NCBI RefSeq assembly: GCF_010015445.1
Contig: NC_053127.1
Coordinates: forward strand, 9,070,276 to 9,134,275
Direction: 5' to 3'
Origin: Perca fluviatilis
Taxonomy: Eukaryota; Chordata; Actinopteri; Perciformes; Percidae
DNA length: 64,000 nucleotides
Shown here piece after piece: positions 1 through 10,440 of this stretch (position 1 is its first letter; each line of letters opens with the position of its first letter). Position numbers and translations under genes: made by a program. The notes beneath the pieces are model-generated. The model was not told the origin of the DNA, did not search any database, and worked only from the letters and a program-made list of their open reading frames with translations.

Positions 1-72
1 TAAAACTCGACTAGCTTGCAGCTAACCCTGTGAGAGCATTTGTCACTATGAAATGAAAACAGGCTTGGAAAT

Positions 73-91
73 TGAATTTTGAAATAAAAAT
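73..91. repeat. Target-site duplication, left copy (partner 488-506)
   Basis: TGAATTTTGAAATAAAAAT is repeated exactly at 488-506. The two copies directly flank the LINE fragment, as expected from target-primed reverse transcription at an A-rich site. Identity is complete, which suggests a fairly recent insertion. Confidence 0.85.
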
Positions 92-487
92 CCATCCATC
101 CATCTTCGTCAGCTTATCCGGTATCGGGTCGCGGGGGCAGCAGCCCCAGCAGGGGACCCCAAACTTCCCTTTCCCGAGCCACATTAACCAGCTCTGACTG
201 GGGGATCCCGAGGCGTTCCCAGGCCAGGGTGGAGATATAATCCCTCCACCTAGTCCTGGGTCTTCCCCGAGGCCTCCTCCCAGCTGGACGTGCCTTGAAC
301 ACCTCCCTAGTGAGGCGCCCAGGGGGCATCCTTACCAGATGCCCGAACCACCTCAACTGGCTCCTTTCGACGCAAAGGAGCAGCGGCTCTACTCCGAGCT
401 CCTCACAGATGACTGAGCTTCTCACCCTATCTCTAAGGGAGACGCCAGCCACACTCCTGAGGAAATCCATTTTGACCGCTTGTACCC
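92..487 (-). mobile_element. 5'-truncated non-LTR retrotransposon (LINE) 3' end
   Basis: The minus strand reads in one frame (470 down to 114) through a protein that resembles the C-terminal end of fish LINE reverse-transcriptase polyproteins, with the recognisable stretches WFGHLVRMPPGRL and GRRPRGRPRTRWRDY and the ending LLPPRPD. Only the extreme C-terminus is present, so no RT or endonuclease catalytic residues remain. The 3' end carries a GGATGGATGGA-type tail (tccatccatccatc on the plus strand). A perfect 19-bp direct repeat, TGAATTTTGAAATAAAAAT, lies at 73-91 and 488-506 and is the target-site duplication. This fixes the insert at about 396 bp and shows 5' truncation at insertion. The clade (L2/CR1/Rex-like) is not resolved. 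The copy is dead and not part of any gene here. Confidence 0.85.
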
Positions 488-506
488 TGAATTTTGAAAT
501 AAAAAT

Positions 507-2348
507 GATAAAAATAAATATAAGTAAAAAGTTACCCTAACTCCATGAAGTCATAAGTAGTATTAATTCATTTGTATATTTAACTGGTTGATTTATGCAT
601 TTTTTGTGTTTACAAATCTAATTGTGTATTTAATAAAGTTTCCCTTTTGATTTAATTAGTTTGGTCCCACATGGACTCCGTGTGTTTAAAATGGCCACAG
701 GTGAATAAAATCAATTGAGTGTCAGATATTATCTACAAAAGATCTGCCATCACTCAACTGGATCTGTAACTGTAACACATGGCCGTTTGCATTGCCTTGT
801 TTACAAAATGAATGCAAAGTGTGTATTTTCTATGAACAAATCATTTTTTAATGATCCCTGTCCAAAGTCCAGTAAAAAATACCTATCTGTATTTAGTGCT
901 TTTGTTATTTTAATTTTTTTTCAGTTTTCAGATGAACTGAAGGAATAAATGCTCCATGCCTTGAACAGATTCACCTACATCTTAGGCTAAAAGAATTCAC
1001 CAAAAATATCCATCCACCGATTAAATGATCTAAAAAGAACTTACGTCATGAATCATTAAATCAATTTGGAGACAGTAAATGACTATGATATATGTATCTA
1101 ATAAGAATATAACGATTATTAGGTCTACTGATTCATCTTATTTTAGGCGACTTCCTGTAATATGATTGTCTGTGATCCATGTGATCTGTGTTAAATTGAT
1201 CACTTTGTAAATTTCACTGCTGCTGTTTTATCGTTTATTCTGTGACTTGAGATGTTTACATATCCATTTAGACACAAATAGGACAATAATGCACTGCTAC
1301 TCATAATTTGCTACGAACCTGTTAATAAGGTGTGATTACCACACTGCTCATTCATTATGAGGGAACTCCTGCAGTTCACCACAGCAGCCAGAGGATGGCA
1401 CCATGCACAACAGCATCACTTTCCCTCTCAGGTTTTCTCATTCTACCACTGGAACAGTGTCACTGAATGTTAACAACACTTATCAATCAGTCTGTTTTTT
1501 AATCAGTGTAACTATAAAGAAAGAAAGATAAAAACACAATGTGAAAGAGATAAATGACAACATAACAATTGTATGAATGAATGTATGAAGAGGGTTTAAA
1601 GATCTCAAATGTGAGATGTCTTCCTTTAGAGTCCAAGGCCCCCTTATAGGATTACATTTTAAACTGGATTTAGGTCCCTTGAATGGAAAAAACATTTGCA
1701 CAGATTTTTGGTGAATGTTAAGGGAATTAATGCATTGCACAAATACATACATGGTGACATAACCTGACGCATTTTCTTTGTCTTTTAGCAAAGTTTTCGG
1801 TTGTTCCAGAAGGACCTGTCATGTCACCAGAGATCCTGTAGTTTAGAGTCAAATCAGGTTTATATTTGCACTGTCCAAACCAGCCCAGCAATGCTCTGTG
1901 TGGAGAGTGAGTCAATTTAGAATAATAAAAGAACAGTTATTGCAAGCTATTGCACCTATTGCAAGAATGGCCTTAGGAGGGTCTTTTTTGCAGTGAAAAC
2001 TATTTTGCAGTAATACAAACAGCATAAAACAAATAGAATGACGGAACATATGAAAAAACCTGAACATACAAACTATACTCTGTATACACTGTTGTGATAC
2101 AGTTACAGTGTATACATTATTTGTGTATTTTTTATTTATTTAATTTCTACCAAAACGTAAAATCGCTTCTTCTGACAACAACATTTCATCAGACTGTGTA
2201 AATTCAGTCAAACATCAGCTACTAAATATGCTGCAAGTATCTTACAGCAACAACATGCAGCCTGGATTACATTTCTTTAATTTATTACACAGAATGTTCA
2301 TATTGATCACATCTGCAAAATGTTCACGACCTGCAGTATGTAACTGGT
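507..2348. other. Intergenic stretch without recognised feature
   Basis: AT-rich single-copy-looking DNA. Open frames here (for example the minus-strand frame at 1483-1791) have no recognisable domain and contain low-complexity residues. No exon, RNA gene or transposon end was recognised. Confidence 0.5.
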
Positions 2349-2836
2349 TAGTCTATATCCTTCGAGTTCCACTTCTGGGATTGATCCAGTGCCGCAGGAA
2401 ATTCTGCCGGAAAAGTTCCCACAGCCCTATGTTTCCACATTTGTAAGATTTTTCTTAAAATTAGGCCCTATGTTAGGGTTAGGGTTAAGGTTACATTCCA
2501 TTTGTAGTCCATTACTACTGGATAATAGGTTGGGTGTAATTGGCTACCAAATTGGGAGAAAGGGGGATAAAATCTGATACAAATGAAAAAGGAAATGTGG
2601 GAACATAGGGCTGTGGGAACATAGGGCCTAATTTTGAAAGAAATCTTAGAAATGTGGGAACATAGGGCTGTGGGAACATAGGGCCTAATTTTGAAAGAAA
2701 TCTTAGAAATGTGGGAACATAGGGCTGTGGGAACATAGGGCCTAATTTTGAAAAAAATCTTACAAATGTGGGAACATAGGGCCTAATTTTCAGCGAAAGC
2801 TCCCCTTTTGAGACGGGGTCTGGCAAAGCGAGACTA
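2349..2836 (+). mobile_element. Composite MITE: family ends around a fold-back, telomere-like core
   Basis: The left end (2349-2412, starting TAGTCTATATCC and including GCCGCAGGAAATTCTGCCGG) and the right end (2812-2836, GGTCTGGCAAAGCGAGACTA) match the two ends of the full MITE copy at 55900-56351. The inside is not the usual MITE interior. It is a fold-back built from a GTGGGAACATAGGG motif: an inverted arm at about 2415-2475, a centre with GTTAGGGTTAGGGTTAAGG at 2472-2490, and a 57-bp tandem array at 2593-2790 in the opposite orientation. No matching duplication is visible at the outer borders (taactggt against ctccttca). Either the fold-back replaced or inserted into the MITE interior, or this is a chimeric element mobilised by the MITE ends. 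Confidence 0.65.
2593..2790. repeat. 57-bp tandem repeat (about 3.4 units)
   Basis: The word AAATGTGGGAACATAGGG starts at 2593, 2650, 2707 and 2764, an exact 57-bp period. Inside each full unit GTGGGAACATAGGG occurs twice, 16 bp apart, so the array has two nested periods. Units are nearly identical, differing for example in AAAGAAATC against AAAAAAATC, which suggests recent expansion. A single inverted unit lies at about 2415-2475, so the array can fold back on it. Confidence 0.9.
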
Positions 2837-3041
2837 CTCCTTCAATGTCTAGTTGTATTAGTGTTGGGTGATATGACATCTTTTTTTGTGCCTTATGCAG
2901 TCAGATTGTATTCATAAACAGTGACTCAGGACTTGGTCCACATTGCCCACTCCTGGGTGATAGCGTGAGAAATTATTAACTTTATAATACAACATTTCAC
3001 AATATTCTTCACATGAAACAGTGTGAGTGAATATACACAGC

Positions 3042-3472
3042 GTCACCTTCCTAAAATAATTGCCCAAGACATTTTTTCAGGTTTTTCAGAAAACACAAAA
3101 AATAAAACTGCCTAAGTCACATGCTTGACATAGGCAATTATACTAAAGATGTAGAATCACATGACCTGTTCAACTGAGGATTTAGGCAATTTTACCAGAG
3201 ATGGCCAGCACCATGAGGAGATGATTTAGGCAACAAAATCATTTTTGTTAAAAGTCATTTTTTCAGGTTTTTTGGAAAACACAAAAAATAAAACTGCCTA
3301 AGTCACATGCTTGACATAGGCAATTATACGAAAAGGTGTAGAATCACATGACCTGTTCAACTGAGGATTTAGGCAATTTTACCAGAGGTGGCCAGCACCA
3401 CGAGGAGATGATTTAGGCAACAAAATCATTTTTGTTAAAAAATGACTTAGGCAATTATTTTAGGAAGGTGAC
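3042..3472. mobile_element. TIR element with an internal 186-bp tandem dimer
   Basis: The left end GTCACCTTCCTAAAATAATT (3042) is matched in inverted form by the right end, which finishes AATTATTTTAGGAAGGTGAC at 3472. Arms are about 28 bp with a couple of mismatches. Between them lie two direct copies of a 186-bp unit (first about 3071, second about 3257) at roughly 97 percent identity. They contain ACTGCCTAAGTCACATGC and repeated CTTAGGCAA/TTGCCTAAG words. No ORF. Non-autonomous DNA transposon is the best reading. No convincing target-site duplication was seen. Confidence 0.75.
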
Positions 3473-4766
3473 GAAGGGTGTTTTTCTCCTGGGTTTATTT
3501 AGTTGATATTCATTTTGCTATGTTTTTCACTTAGTGATTGAATATCAAGTGGATACCGGCATTACACATCTTTGGCTTTATAATTGTTCAACCGAGCTAC
3601 AACTGATTCATTGCTGTCTCTATATGAACCAAACGACTCAATAAAAATATGCTGGAGACAGCATGACACAGGATGTGAACGTGTGCATCTGATGTCGAAG
3701 GCAAACACATTTTTATGCTCTGCCACCACCCTGACCAGAAGTCTGGTTTCATAATGTCTGATTTTTAATAGAGTTTCATTCAAGCCTTCCTTTTTAAGCA
3801 CTAAAAACAAGGAGCTTCAGGATAATCAACCTAAACAATCCAGCCTTTAGAAATGTGGGTCAAAGATCAGTGCTGAAACCTCATGCTGCTACACAAAGGC
3901 CCTTCACTGTTCGCATTACGATCCTGACAAACCATTCACCAACCCCTGCCCCTTCCTTCCTAATACCCCAAAATTAGATCAAAGTCACACTACAGCAACA
4001 GGTCCAACAAAACCCTTCACAATGAGAGCTTTTTTCCCTCTCATTTCCTGTTTTTCTTTTCTGCCAAAATCTAAAAAAGTACAAAATAAAACCCCACAGA
4101 TCTGCCATGCATTTTGGGTGAAACACTCGGGTGAGTGCATAAGTGGAGAGGGAAAGTGGAGAGCCACCTCATTAGTTTCCAATACACTGAAGTCAAGATC
4201 TGATCCTGTGTGCCAGAGAGAGGAAATGAGCAAATATAGCGGCATTATTGGGACACTTTTGATGTGATTTTTATTTGTGGGACACACAGACAGACTTTTC
4301 TTGTCGAGCTTTATTGGGGACAACATGACAGCAGCCAGATGACAATGAAAATGTGTTACTTCAAAGTCATTCACATCACATTCAAACACATTGAAAGAGC
4401 ATACTGGGGATTTGGCATGTTTCAGCACCTTAGCTACTAATCAAATATATGTATGTAACATTACTTCCAAAGCACGTACAGTATATTGTTTGTCATGTGC
4501 GAATGGAGAATTGCAATGGAGTGAGAACACCTCATTATCAGTGCACTTAATTGCTGCTTGTGGCAATTAAAAGATGGTTAAAGTGAGGGATTGTTTTTGT
4601 GTTTTTCCCATTCTGCCACAATGGTGTGTATGCACATTCAAACATTATCACCATTATAAAGTTTGTCCTATGGTTTGTGCTACAGAACAGACCACTAAAA
4701 TAACCAAATTAAGAGGTTAAATAAAATAAGATTTGAAAGAAGTGTATTGCCACCCACATTGACTTT
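3473..4766. other. Intergenic stretch without recognised feature
   Basis: The longest open frame (minus, 4428 to 3985, 147 codons) shows no known domain and no splice context that ties it to a gene. Treated as non-coding. Confidence 0.45.
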
Positions 4767-5577
4767 GTTTACATGCACAAAATATTTCAATTCTTGCCCT
4801 CATGTTCAAAAGAAAATATTCCTACTAAGCTTTTTACCTGGCTAATGAAAATTAATATTCCACTAATATTCACGTTTACATGCAGTTTATAAAATAGGAT
4901 TTTTTTCTAAGTTTCCCACCGGTGGCCGCCTATTTTGACCGTATGAACACAACCTCCGTCTTTCATTCCACCAACCACCTTTTTTAAAAGGTCGGTGTTG
5001 TAATGTTCACGCATATCCAAAAACCTGTTGATATCCATGTCTTTCATAATGTTTAGAAGTTGTTTTTCTCCTTTTTTTTTGGCCATGCATCTCTACCGCA
5101 GCCATACAAACGGTTGGCTAGTTGGTTTGCGTACGCCACATGGAAGAAGTTAGCCTTCGGGGCTTTCAGCTAGAAAGGGTCTATTTTAACCCAAACCATG
5201 ATCTTTTCCTGACCTAACAAGATTTGTGTCAGAAAGGGCTTCCTAGCAGAAAGCCCTGAAGGCTAACTTCTCCCATCTGCTGTACGCCACACAAATCTGG
5301 GTGTAAACAGGCAAGACATCGTGTGTCGCAAACTGTGGTAAACACCCCAATTCAGACGCATACATGTATTCTGAATGTGCTGTTAACATGTCCGAAGGAT
5401 GCTCCAAAAATCCAAATAATATCGGCATATTCCACGTCTTAATCGGAAAATGCTTCAATCGGATTGAGGCCTAATTTGAAATATATCCAAATGGAAAATG
5501 CTGTTTCCATGACCTGTATCAAATTCAGAATATTGCAATATTTGGAATAATAGTGGAATATTAGTGTGCATGTAAAC
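4767..5577. mobile_element. Non-autonomous TIR DNA transposon with internal fold-back
   Basis: The left end GTTTACATGCACA plus AAATATT (4767) is inverted at the right end, AATATTAGTGTGCATGTAAAC (to 5577). A subterminal repeat of the same words occurs at about 4855-4885. Inside sits a strong hairpin: 5145-5167 (AGAAGTTAGCCTTCGGGGCT...) pairs with 5249-5271 at 22 of 23 positions. The piece TTTTAACCCAAACCATGATC (about 5173-5192) resembles a sequence at about 35748-35767, so part of the interior is itself a dispersed repeat. No transposase frame. hAT-like affiliation is a guess from the end sequence. Confidence 0.6.
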
Positions 5578-7109
5578 GTACTGTAGTCATTGAAAATCAC
5601 AAAATGTTAACACTAAATGTATCTCATTGATAACTGATTATGTATTTCATATGTTTTCCTTTCATAACTTTTTCTCCCTGCTTCCAGTCCTTATATGCAG
5701 AGATAAGTCTTCCCCCAAATGTTGACCTATTGGTTTAACTTTGCTTTTGGTGCTGTATTTACATGTACTTACACACTGAAACAAGACAAGACGTAATTCA
5801 ATACCTGTATGTCAAAATATTTGCTGGTTAGACGTGAGATTGAGCAAAGATACAAAATGATATGTTTGATCAACTGCTAAAGCAACAAAAACACAACAAG
5901 GGCGGCGAGCGCGAGTCTCAACCCGCCACAAAAAGACTCATGTGAACATGGTTCAGGTCAATCCATCGCCATGCAAAAGCTCAACATTTTGTGTCTCGGC
6001 TCGCTTCCTCTGTAATGACACTGATGCATGTGTGACAATGGAGGTGCACACATATGCAGGCCCTGCATATCTAATGATAGCATTTGTGACCTCTATGGCA
6101 CACACAAGAGGCAGAACAGACAAAAGGCAGCCAGGCTTGAAGTGCTGCAGTAGTTACCATTAGCACATCACAGCCAGGTGGTGAGTGCGACGCCAGACAG
6201 CTGAACGCGCTTCGACAGCGAACGTTTGTGGAAACAAACATACAAACAGGCTGTCGACGGTGAGCGGTGGCATTCAGTCAGGTGCTGTGGTTTGAAATAG
6301 TTACAGAAGGATAATTCAAATGAACGCCTGCAACCTAGTGCTTGTGCTTTAATGTATCAATTTATGTCTTTAGGATGTTTTGCTGTTTTGTATGCATAAA
6401 GCCACCCACACGCAGAATCTAACTAAACTAGATTAGTACGCATAAGGTTTTCTCCCAGAGTTTAATAGCAGGAAGACTGATCAGCAAGTCAGCAGGCTGT
6501 CACTTTATGGAGGTGCTGTATGTACAATGAAATAATAATTATTGTCATTATAATACTGAACATTTTCATTGTGTAATTCTGTAAGGAGAAATGATTCAAC
6601 ACATTGTGAATACTGACATATTTTATGTCAGTAGAGAGTGACTTGTCAGTTCATTCAAATTCCAAAAAAACAAATTCCCACTTCCCTTCTCTGCTGTCTG
6701 TCACAATGGATGGGAATGGAATTGAGTTTGTGCTGCTCACAGCATTGAAAAATGACATGAAAGAAAGAATTGTGACGTGTCTTTTCAGAAACAGTGTCCC
6801 TATTACAGACCTCACTGTGAACCATTTTCATTGGAACTACTTTCTACAAAAAAAATGTTGTTGTTGTTTTTAACTAACCCTTGTATTAATCTTTGGAGCT
6901 AAACTGAGGTGTTTTTTTGCTCTGCACTTCCTGGACCTCACCTGTCAGTAAAACAATTAAGCGTGTTCCATTTGGCCTGGCTGACATGTTGTATAGCAGC
7001 AGACAGTAAACCGCCTGCAGGTATTTGTGTTGAGTACCTATCTGAAGGGTAGAAGCTGTAGGAACACTCCTCGTTGAGCATCAGATAAAAAAGATAATCT
7101 GATCAAATT
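5578..7109. other. Intergenic stretch without recognised feature
   Basis: Moderately GC-rich around 5890-6260, AT-rich elsewhere. No exon or repeat end was recognised. Open frames are short and featureless. Confidence 0.4.
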
Positions 7110-8525
7110 GGGCTGGGTTACCGAATTTAAGACTTTTTAGACTTGCCTCTAAAGTATCGAGTAATGAAAAATGTCTCATCATTCAATACCCAATTTCAAT
7201 ACCTAAGGAGTAAATCTCATCAGTCAGTAGCCATGTTTCCATCTAATTGTCACTTCATTCAAAGTCGACAGAAACAAAATACAACTATGAAAAGCCGTTT
7301 TGGGTCGTCTTTCCACTTTTCCAACCATCACAACTCTAGTTTTGGTTGAAATATGAACACATAGTTTACCGATTTACATGTGAAAATATGTTGGCTCTTT
7401 ACATGCTTTTTTAAATGGAGTCTGGTGGGTTTAGCGCTAGCGACTTCAGAGCTGTTTCTGGTTAAACAGAAAGGTCTCAAAGAGGTTTTAAAGCTCGACC
7501 TCCTTAGAAATCCTTTCCATAATGTTGCCAGACACTTAGAATATTAATCTGAGTCTGTCAGTGGCAAAACGAGCACTTTTGTGAAGGTAAATACAACTTA
7601 CAACTTACATTGTAACTTGTTTTGCCACTGCCGACTGCAGCGATCTCGCTTAATACTGGACCAATGTCAAACATTGGTGTTCCCATCAGTCACTTAGACA
7701 CAAAAACATAGGAAAACAGGGGCCAGGCAGAAAAAAAAACAGTGTTTACCCTTTAAGAAAACTTAAAATGTCGTAAAAAAGAAGAAAAAACCCCCCTGAA
7801 AATGCTAATTAGAAGTGTTTCCATCAACTGTTGACGTTACGCGTGGTTGTAGATTGCAAACCGGCTGGCTAAATCAAAGAGTTTAGAAGCTAAGTTCTTA
7901 GGCTAAATGGAGAGAGGTAGGCCTATTCCGGAATGTGTTGCAATTGGGCATGTTGTAATTGTCCTGGCATTTCAATTAGTATTGGCCATGTTGCATGTTG
8001 TCCGAAGACGAAGAAATGCCATTATTGTAATGCACGCAGCAAGGGCTATGCAACGACGACGTTGATCCATCTCCCATTTGGCGCATTAACTATTTTTCGA
8101 AAAAGTCAAAAACCACCTCAAGTGAGCGTGAAAACTTTTTTGCGAATTTGAAGAAGTTCTTTTTTTCGAATTTTGCCGTTTCCATCAACATTTTCTAATT
8201 TGATACTTCAAAATGCGTTTATAAATACGTTGATGGAAACACGGCTACAGAGCCAATAAGCATGCAGCATGCTTCTACCAAGATCTAAAAATGCTGGTGA
8301 TTGGCTGAACATTACACGTTGTAGAGACACACAGGAAAAACTCGGTTATGTACAGCGATGGGGCACACAACAAAAAAATAAATAAAACGATTTGTGATAA
8401 TGTTGTAATGTTGTAATTTCATTTTGTTTTATAAAATTGGTAGCGGAAAAAGTATTGTTTAGGAACCGGTATCGAAGTCACGGTATTGGTATCGGTACCA
8501 ACATTTTTTTAACGATACCCAGCCC
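7110..8525. mobile_element. Outer TIR element split by a nested element
   Basis: The left end GGGCTGGGTTACCGAATT (7110) corresponds in inverted form to the right end AACGATACCCAGCCCT (to 8525), and the bases next to both ends are rich in GTATCG/TACCGA words. The interior 7228-8247 is another TIR element. GGGCTGGGTATCG ends are common on fish non-autonomous DNA transposons (recollection). Flanking 8-mers (atcaaatt, actgacaa) do not match convincingly. Confidence 0.45.
7228..8247. mobile_element. Nested TIR element, about 1.02 kb
   Basis: TAGCCATGTTTCCATCTA at 7228 is inverted at the right end TTGATGGAAACACGGCTA (to 8247); 15 of 16 outer positions pair. A related word, GTGTTTCCATCAACTG, recurs inside at about 7817. 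Both borders are flanked by CAG (7225-7227 and 8248-8250), a possible 3-bp duplication. No transposase frame. Confidence 0.55.
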
Positions 8526-9131
8526 TACTGACAAAGTATGGCAACATACATTTGAAACTGCAAGCACTAAAAAAGACAATACAGTAAATTCTCAGTTTGA
8601 TTCAAGATCTGCTTTTTACCTCTTTATTATTGGGCCTTGTACTGTACATGCTACAAGCAATGTGTCTGCCATATTTAGTTGTGCAAACCATGCTTGTTCA
8701 GCCCTAAGTGGCACTGCTGTAAAACCAGCAACACATAGGCTACCTCAAATCAAATTATTAAAGCTTACCCTGAATGGTGCTCGGAGGAACGTTACGGGGC
8801 CATTACAATCAAAAGGAATCTTGCTCCTGGGAGCACGAATGTGCTCAGTGAACTTAAGCTGAACAGAAGCGAGTCAGCATTTTCTGACACAAATATGATT
8901 TTCCGTGCTGCTTGTGTTTCAATGTAAGTTAAAAGGTGCTGTATGTATATTATGAAGGTGCAAAGGAATGTAACTTTATTAATCCTGCAAGGGAGAAATT
9001 ACAATGTTGTCTTGAATGTCTGGTTTTCTATAACTAATGCACAAAAAAACATTAAAACGTGGACGTATGAGGGATTAGAAAATACACCATGTTTATATAG
9101 AAACTTAAGTAATATTCTTCAATATCAGATA
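8526..9131. other. Intergenic with a short LINE-tail fragment
   Basis: Around 8963-9005 the sequence AACTTTATTAATCCTGCAAG resembles the tail common to fish L2-type retroposons (from memory). The rest is unassigned. Confidence 0.35.
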
Positions 9132-9237
9132 AAAGGACCCTGAACAAACTGCTCAACATTTTGGACAATGACTGTCATCCACTCCACAGCACTATCACAA
9201 AGCAGAAGAGCATAATCAGCTCAAGACTACGCACACT

Positions 9238-9415
9238 TCAGGCGCCTGGGTAGCTCACCTGGTGGAGCGGGCGCCCATATGTGGAGGTTTACTCCTCGAC
9301 GCAGTGGCCGCGGCTTCGACTCCGACCTGTGGCCTTTCGCTGCATGTCATTCCCCCTTTCATGTCTTCATCTGTCCTATATAAATAAAGGCCTAAAATGC
9401 CCAAAAATTATCTTT
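9238..9415 (+). mobile_element. tRNA-derived SINE, complete, with 14-bp target-site duplication
   Basis: The head has a box A-like TAGCTCACCTGG and a box B-like GGCTTCGACTCC, so it derives from a tRNA but is not a functional tRNA. The body includes CTGCATGTCATTCCCCCTTT, and the tail includes ATAAATAAAGGCCTAAAATG. AGACTACGCACACT occurs at 9224-9237 and 9416-9429 and is the exact duplication of the LINE target. Related copies lie on the minus strand at 48290-48425 and 60531-60675. Confidence 0.85.
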
Positions 9416-10126
9416 AGACTACGCACACTGCCATGCACAACTGACAGACTGAGAAAGTAATTTGTCCACAAGGCCACACAACTCTACAATGCTTCCCAAA
9501 AAGGAAGAGGAGCAATAGACTTCTCTGCATAGTCTGTCTGCCTCTCCTCCCTCTCCACCACTTCCACTACCTCCTATAACAACAGTTACTGTATGTACTG
9601 ACTGTCCACTGGCCCACTGTTTACTGCTTACACTGCTTTATTGGCTATATTAGCCCATATGCACATCCCCTCCCTCCCTCCCTCCCTCCTTCCTTCCCCC
9701 AGCCTGGACTGAGGTCTGACTTAATACTTCAACAATGGCTGTAACCCTATTACTTCAAACCTCTAATATTGACTGTTGATTTGTGTATATCCTACTGTCT
9801 ACTTTATTCCCATATAATGCCCATATTTAATGCTGTCTTTTTTTAAACTTTATCCTTGCACCGCTATATAGTTTTTATATTACTATGTCTATATTCCTTG
9901 CACTATTGGACTTATTTGCACTACCGCCATGACACGCACTCTCGTAGAGCACCTTACCTGCCCTGTCACTGCAAGCGTCTCATGCTTATACATCCCTTAG
10001 TACATTCATGTGGATTTTTTATTCAGTATTTTCTCTTTTATTGTCCATATTATTCATGTGGATTGGCTTGTTTTTTGTTATTTGATCATCCTGTTTATGA
10101 TGAACCTGTAAGCTACTGGGACCTTC

Positions 10127-10165
10127 TATCTATCGTTCTATCTATCCATCTATCTATCCATCTAA
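10127..10165. repeat. (TATC)n/(CATC)n microsatellite
   Basis: Imperfect CTAT/CATC tetranucleotide run at the end of the LINE tail. It may be the element's own 3' repeat. Confidence 0.7.
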
Positions 10166-10434
10166 TAAAATCATTTGATGCCACTGAAGCAGTTGGTGTT
10201 TATTTTAGATTCTCTGGACTGAAATATTTAAGACATTGTAATTCATCACACAATTACCACAATTAAGTATACTTCTCAAGTACTAAAAAAGTACAAGAGC
10301 TGATAAAACACAGCCACAGAATAATGGTTGTAGAAGTGTTAGATCCTACTGTCACCTTCTGTTCTTTAAAATATTCAGGGAACAAATAGCGAGCCAGAAA
10401 GAGGGCTAAGACAGACAAGGTGAAGTCCATTTCT

Positions 10435-10440
10435 TTTATT
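10435..10440 (-). promoter_or_regulatory. zbtb16: Candidate distal polyadenylation signal AATAAA
   Basis: TTTATT on the plus strand gives AATAAA on the gene strand, followed within 30 bases by a T-rich stretch (CTTGTCTGTCTTAG). It is the last such signal before sequence character changes to transposon-rich flank. A second AATAAA lies just upstream at 10494-10499. Confidence 0.35.

Larger units (their letters stand above)
9132..10168 (+). mobile_element. Dead LINE 3' end with long 3' tail, split by a SINE
   Basis: From about 9142, and skipping the SINE and one duplication copy, the plus strand encodes LNKLLNILDNDCHPLH, then RLRTLPCTTDRLRK, a TAA stop, and FVHKATQLYNASQKGRG. This resembles the C-terminus of teleost LINE polyproteins. 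The stop between RLRK and FVHK and the SINE both disable it. A T-rich 3' region follows with a CCCTCCCTCC run (9669-9700) and a TATC/CATC tail at 10127-10165. The 136-codon frame at 9856-10266 lies in this tail and is not a gene. Confidence 0.65.

Noticed and set aside
2593..2790. CRISPR-like array
   Set aside because: The units are contiguous 57-bp tandem repeats without variable spacers, in vertebrate DNA.
3985..4428. 147-codon minus-strand frame
   Set aside because: No domain or family resemblance; the opposite strand also carries an overlapping open frame; treated as non-coding.
9238..9310. Possible tRNA gene
   Set aside because: Boxes A and B are present but the cloverleaf is not supported and the sequence continues into a SINE body with a 14-bp duplication.
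1..10400. Neighbouring gene such as nnmt or a serotonin receptor subunit
   Set aside because: No exon of any such gene was recognised; the interval is transposons and unassigned DNA.
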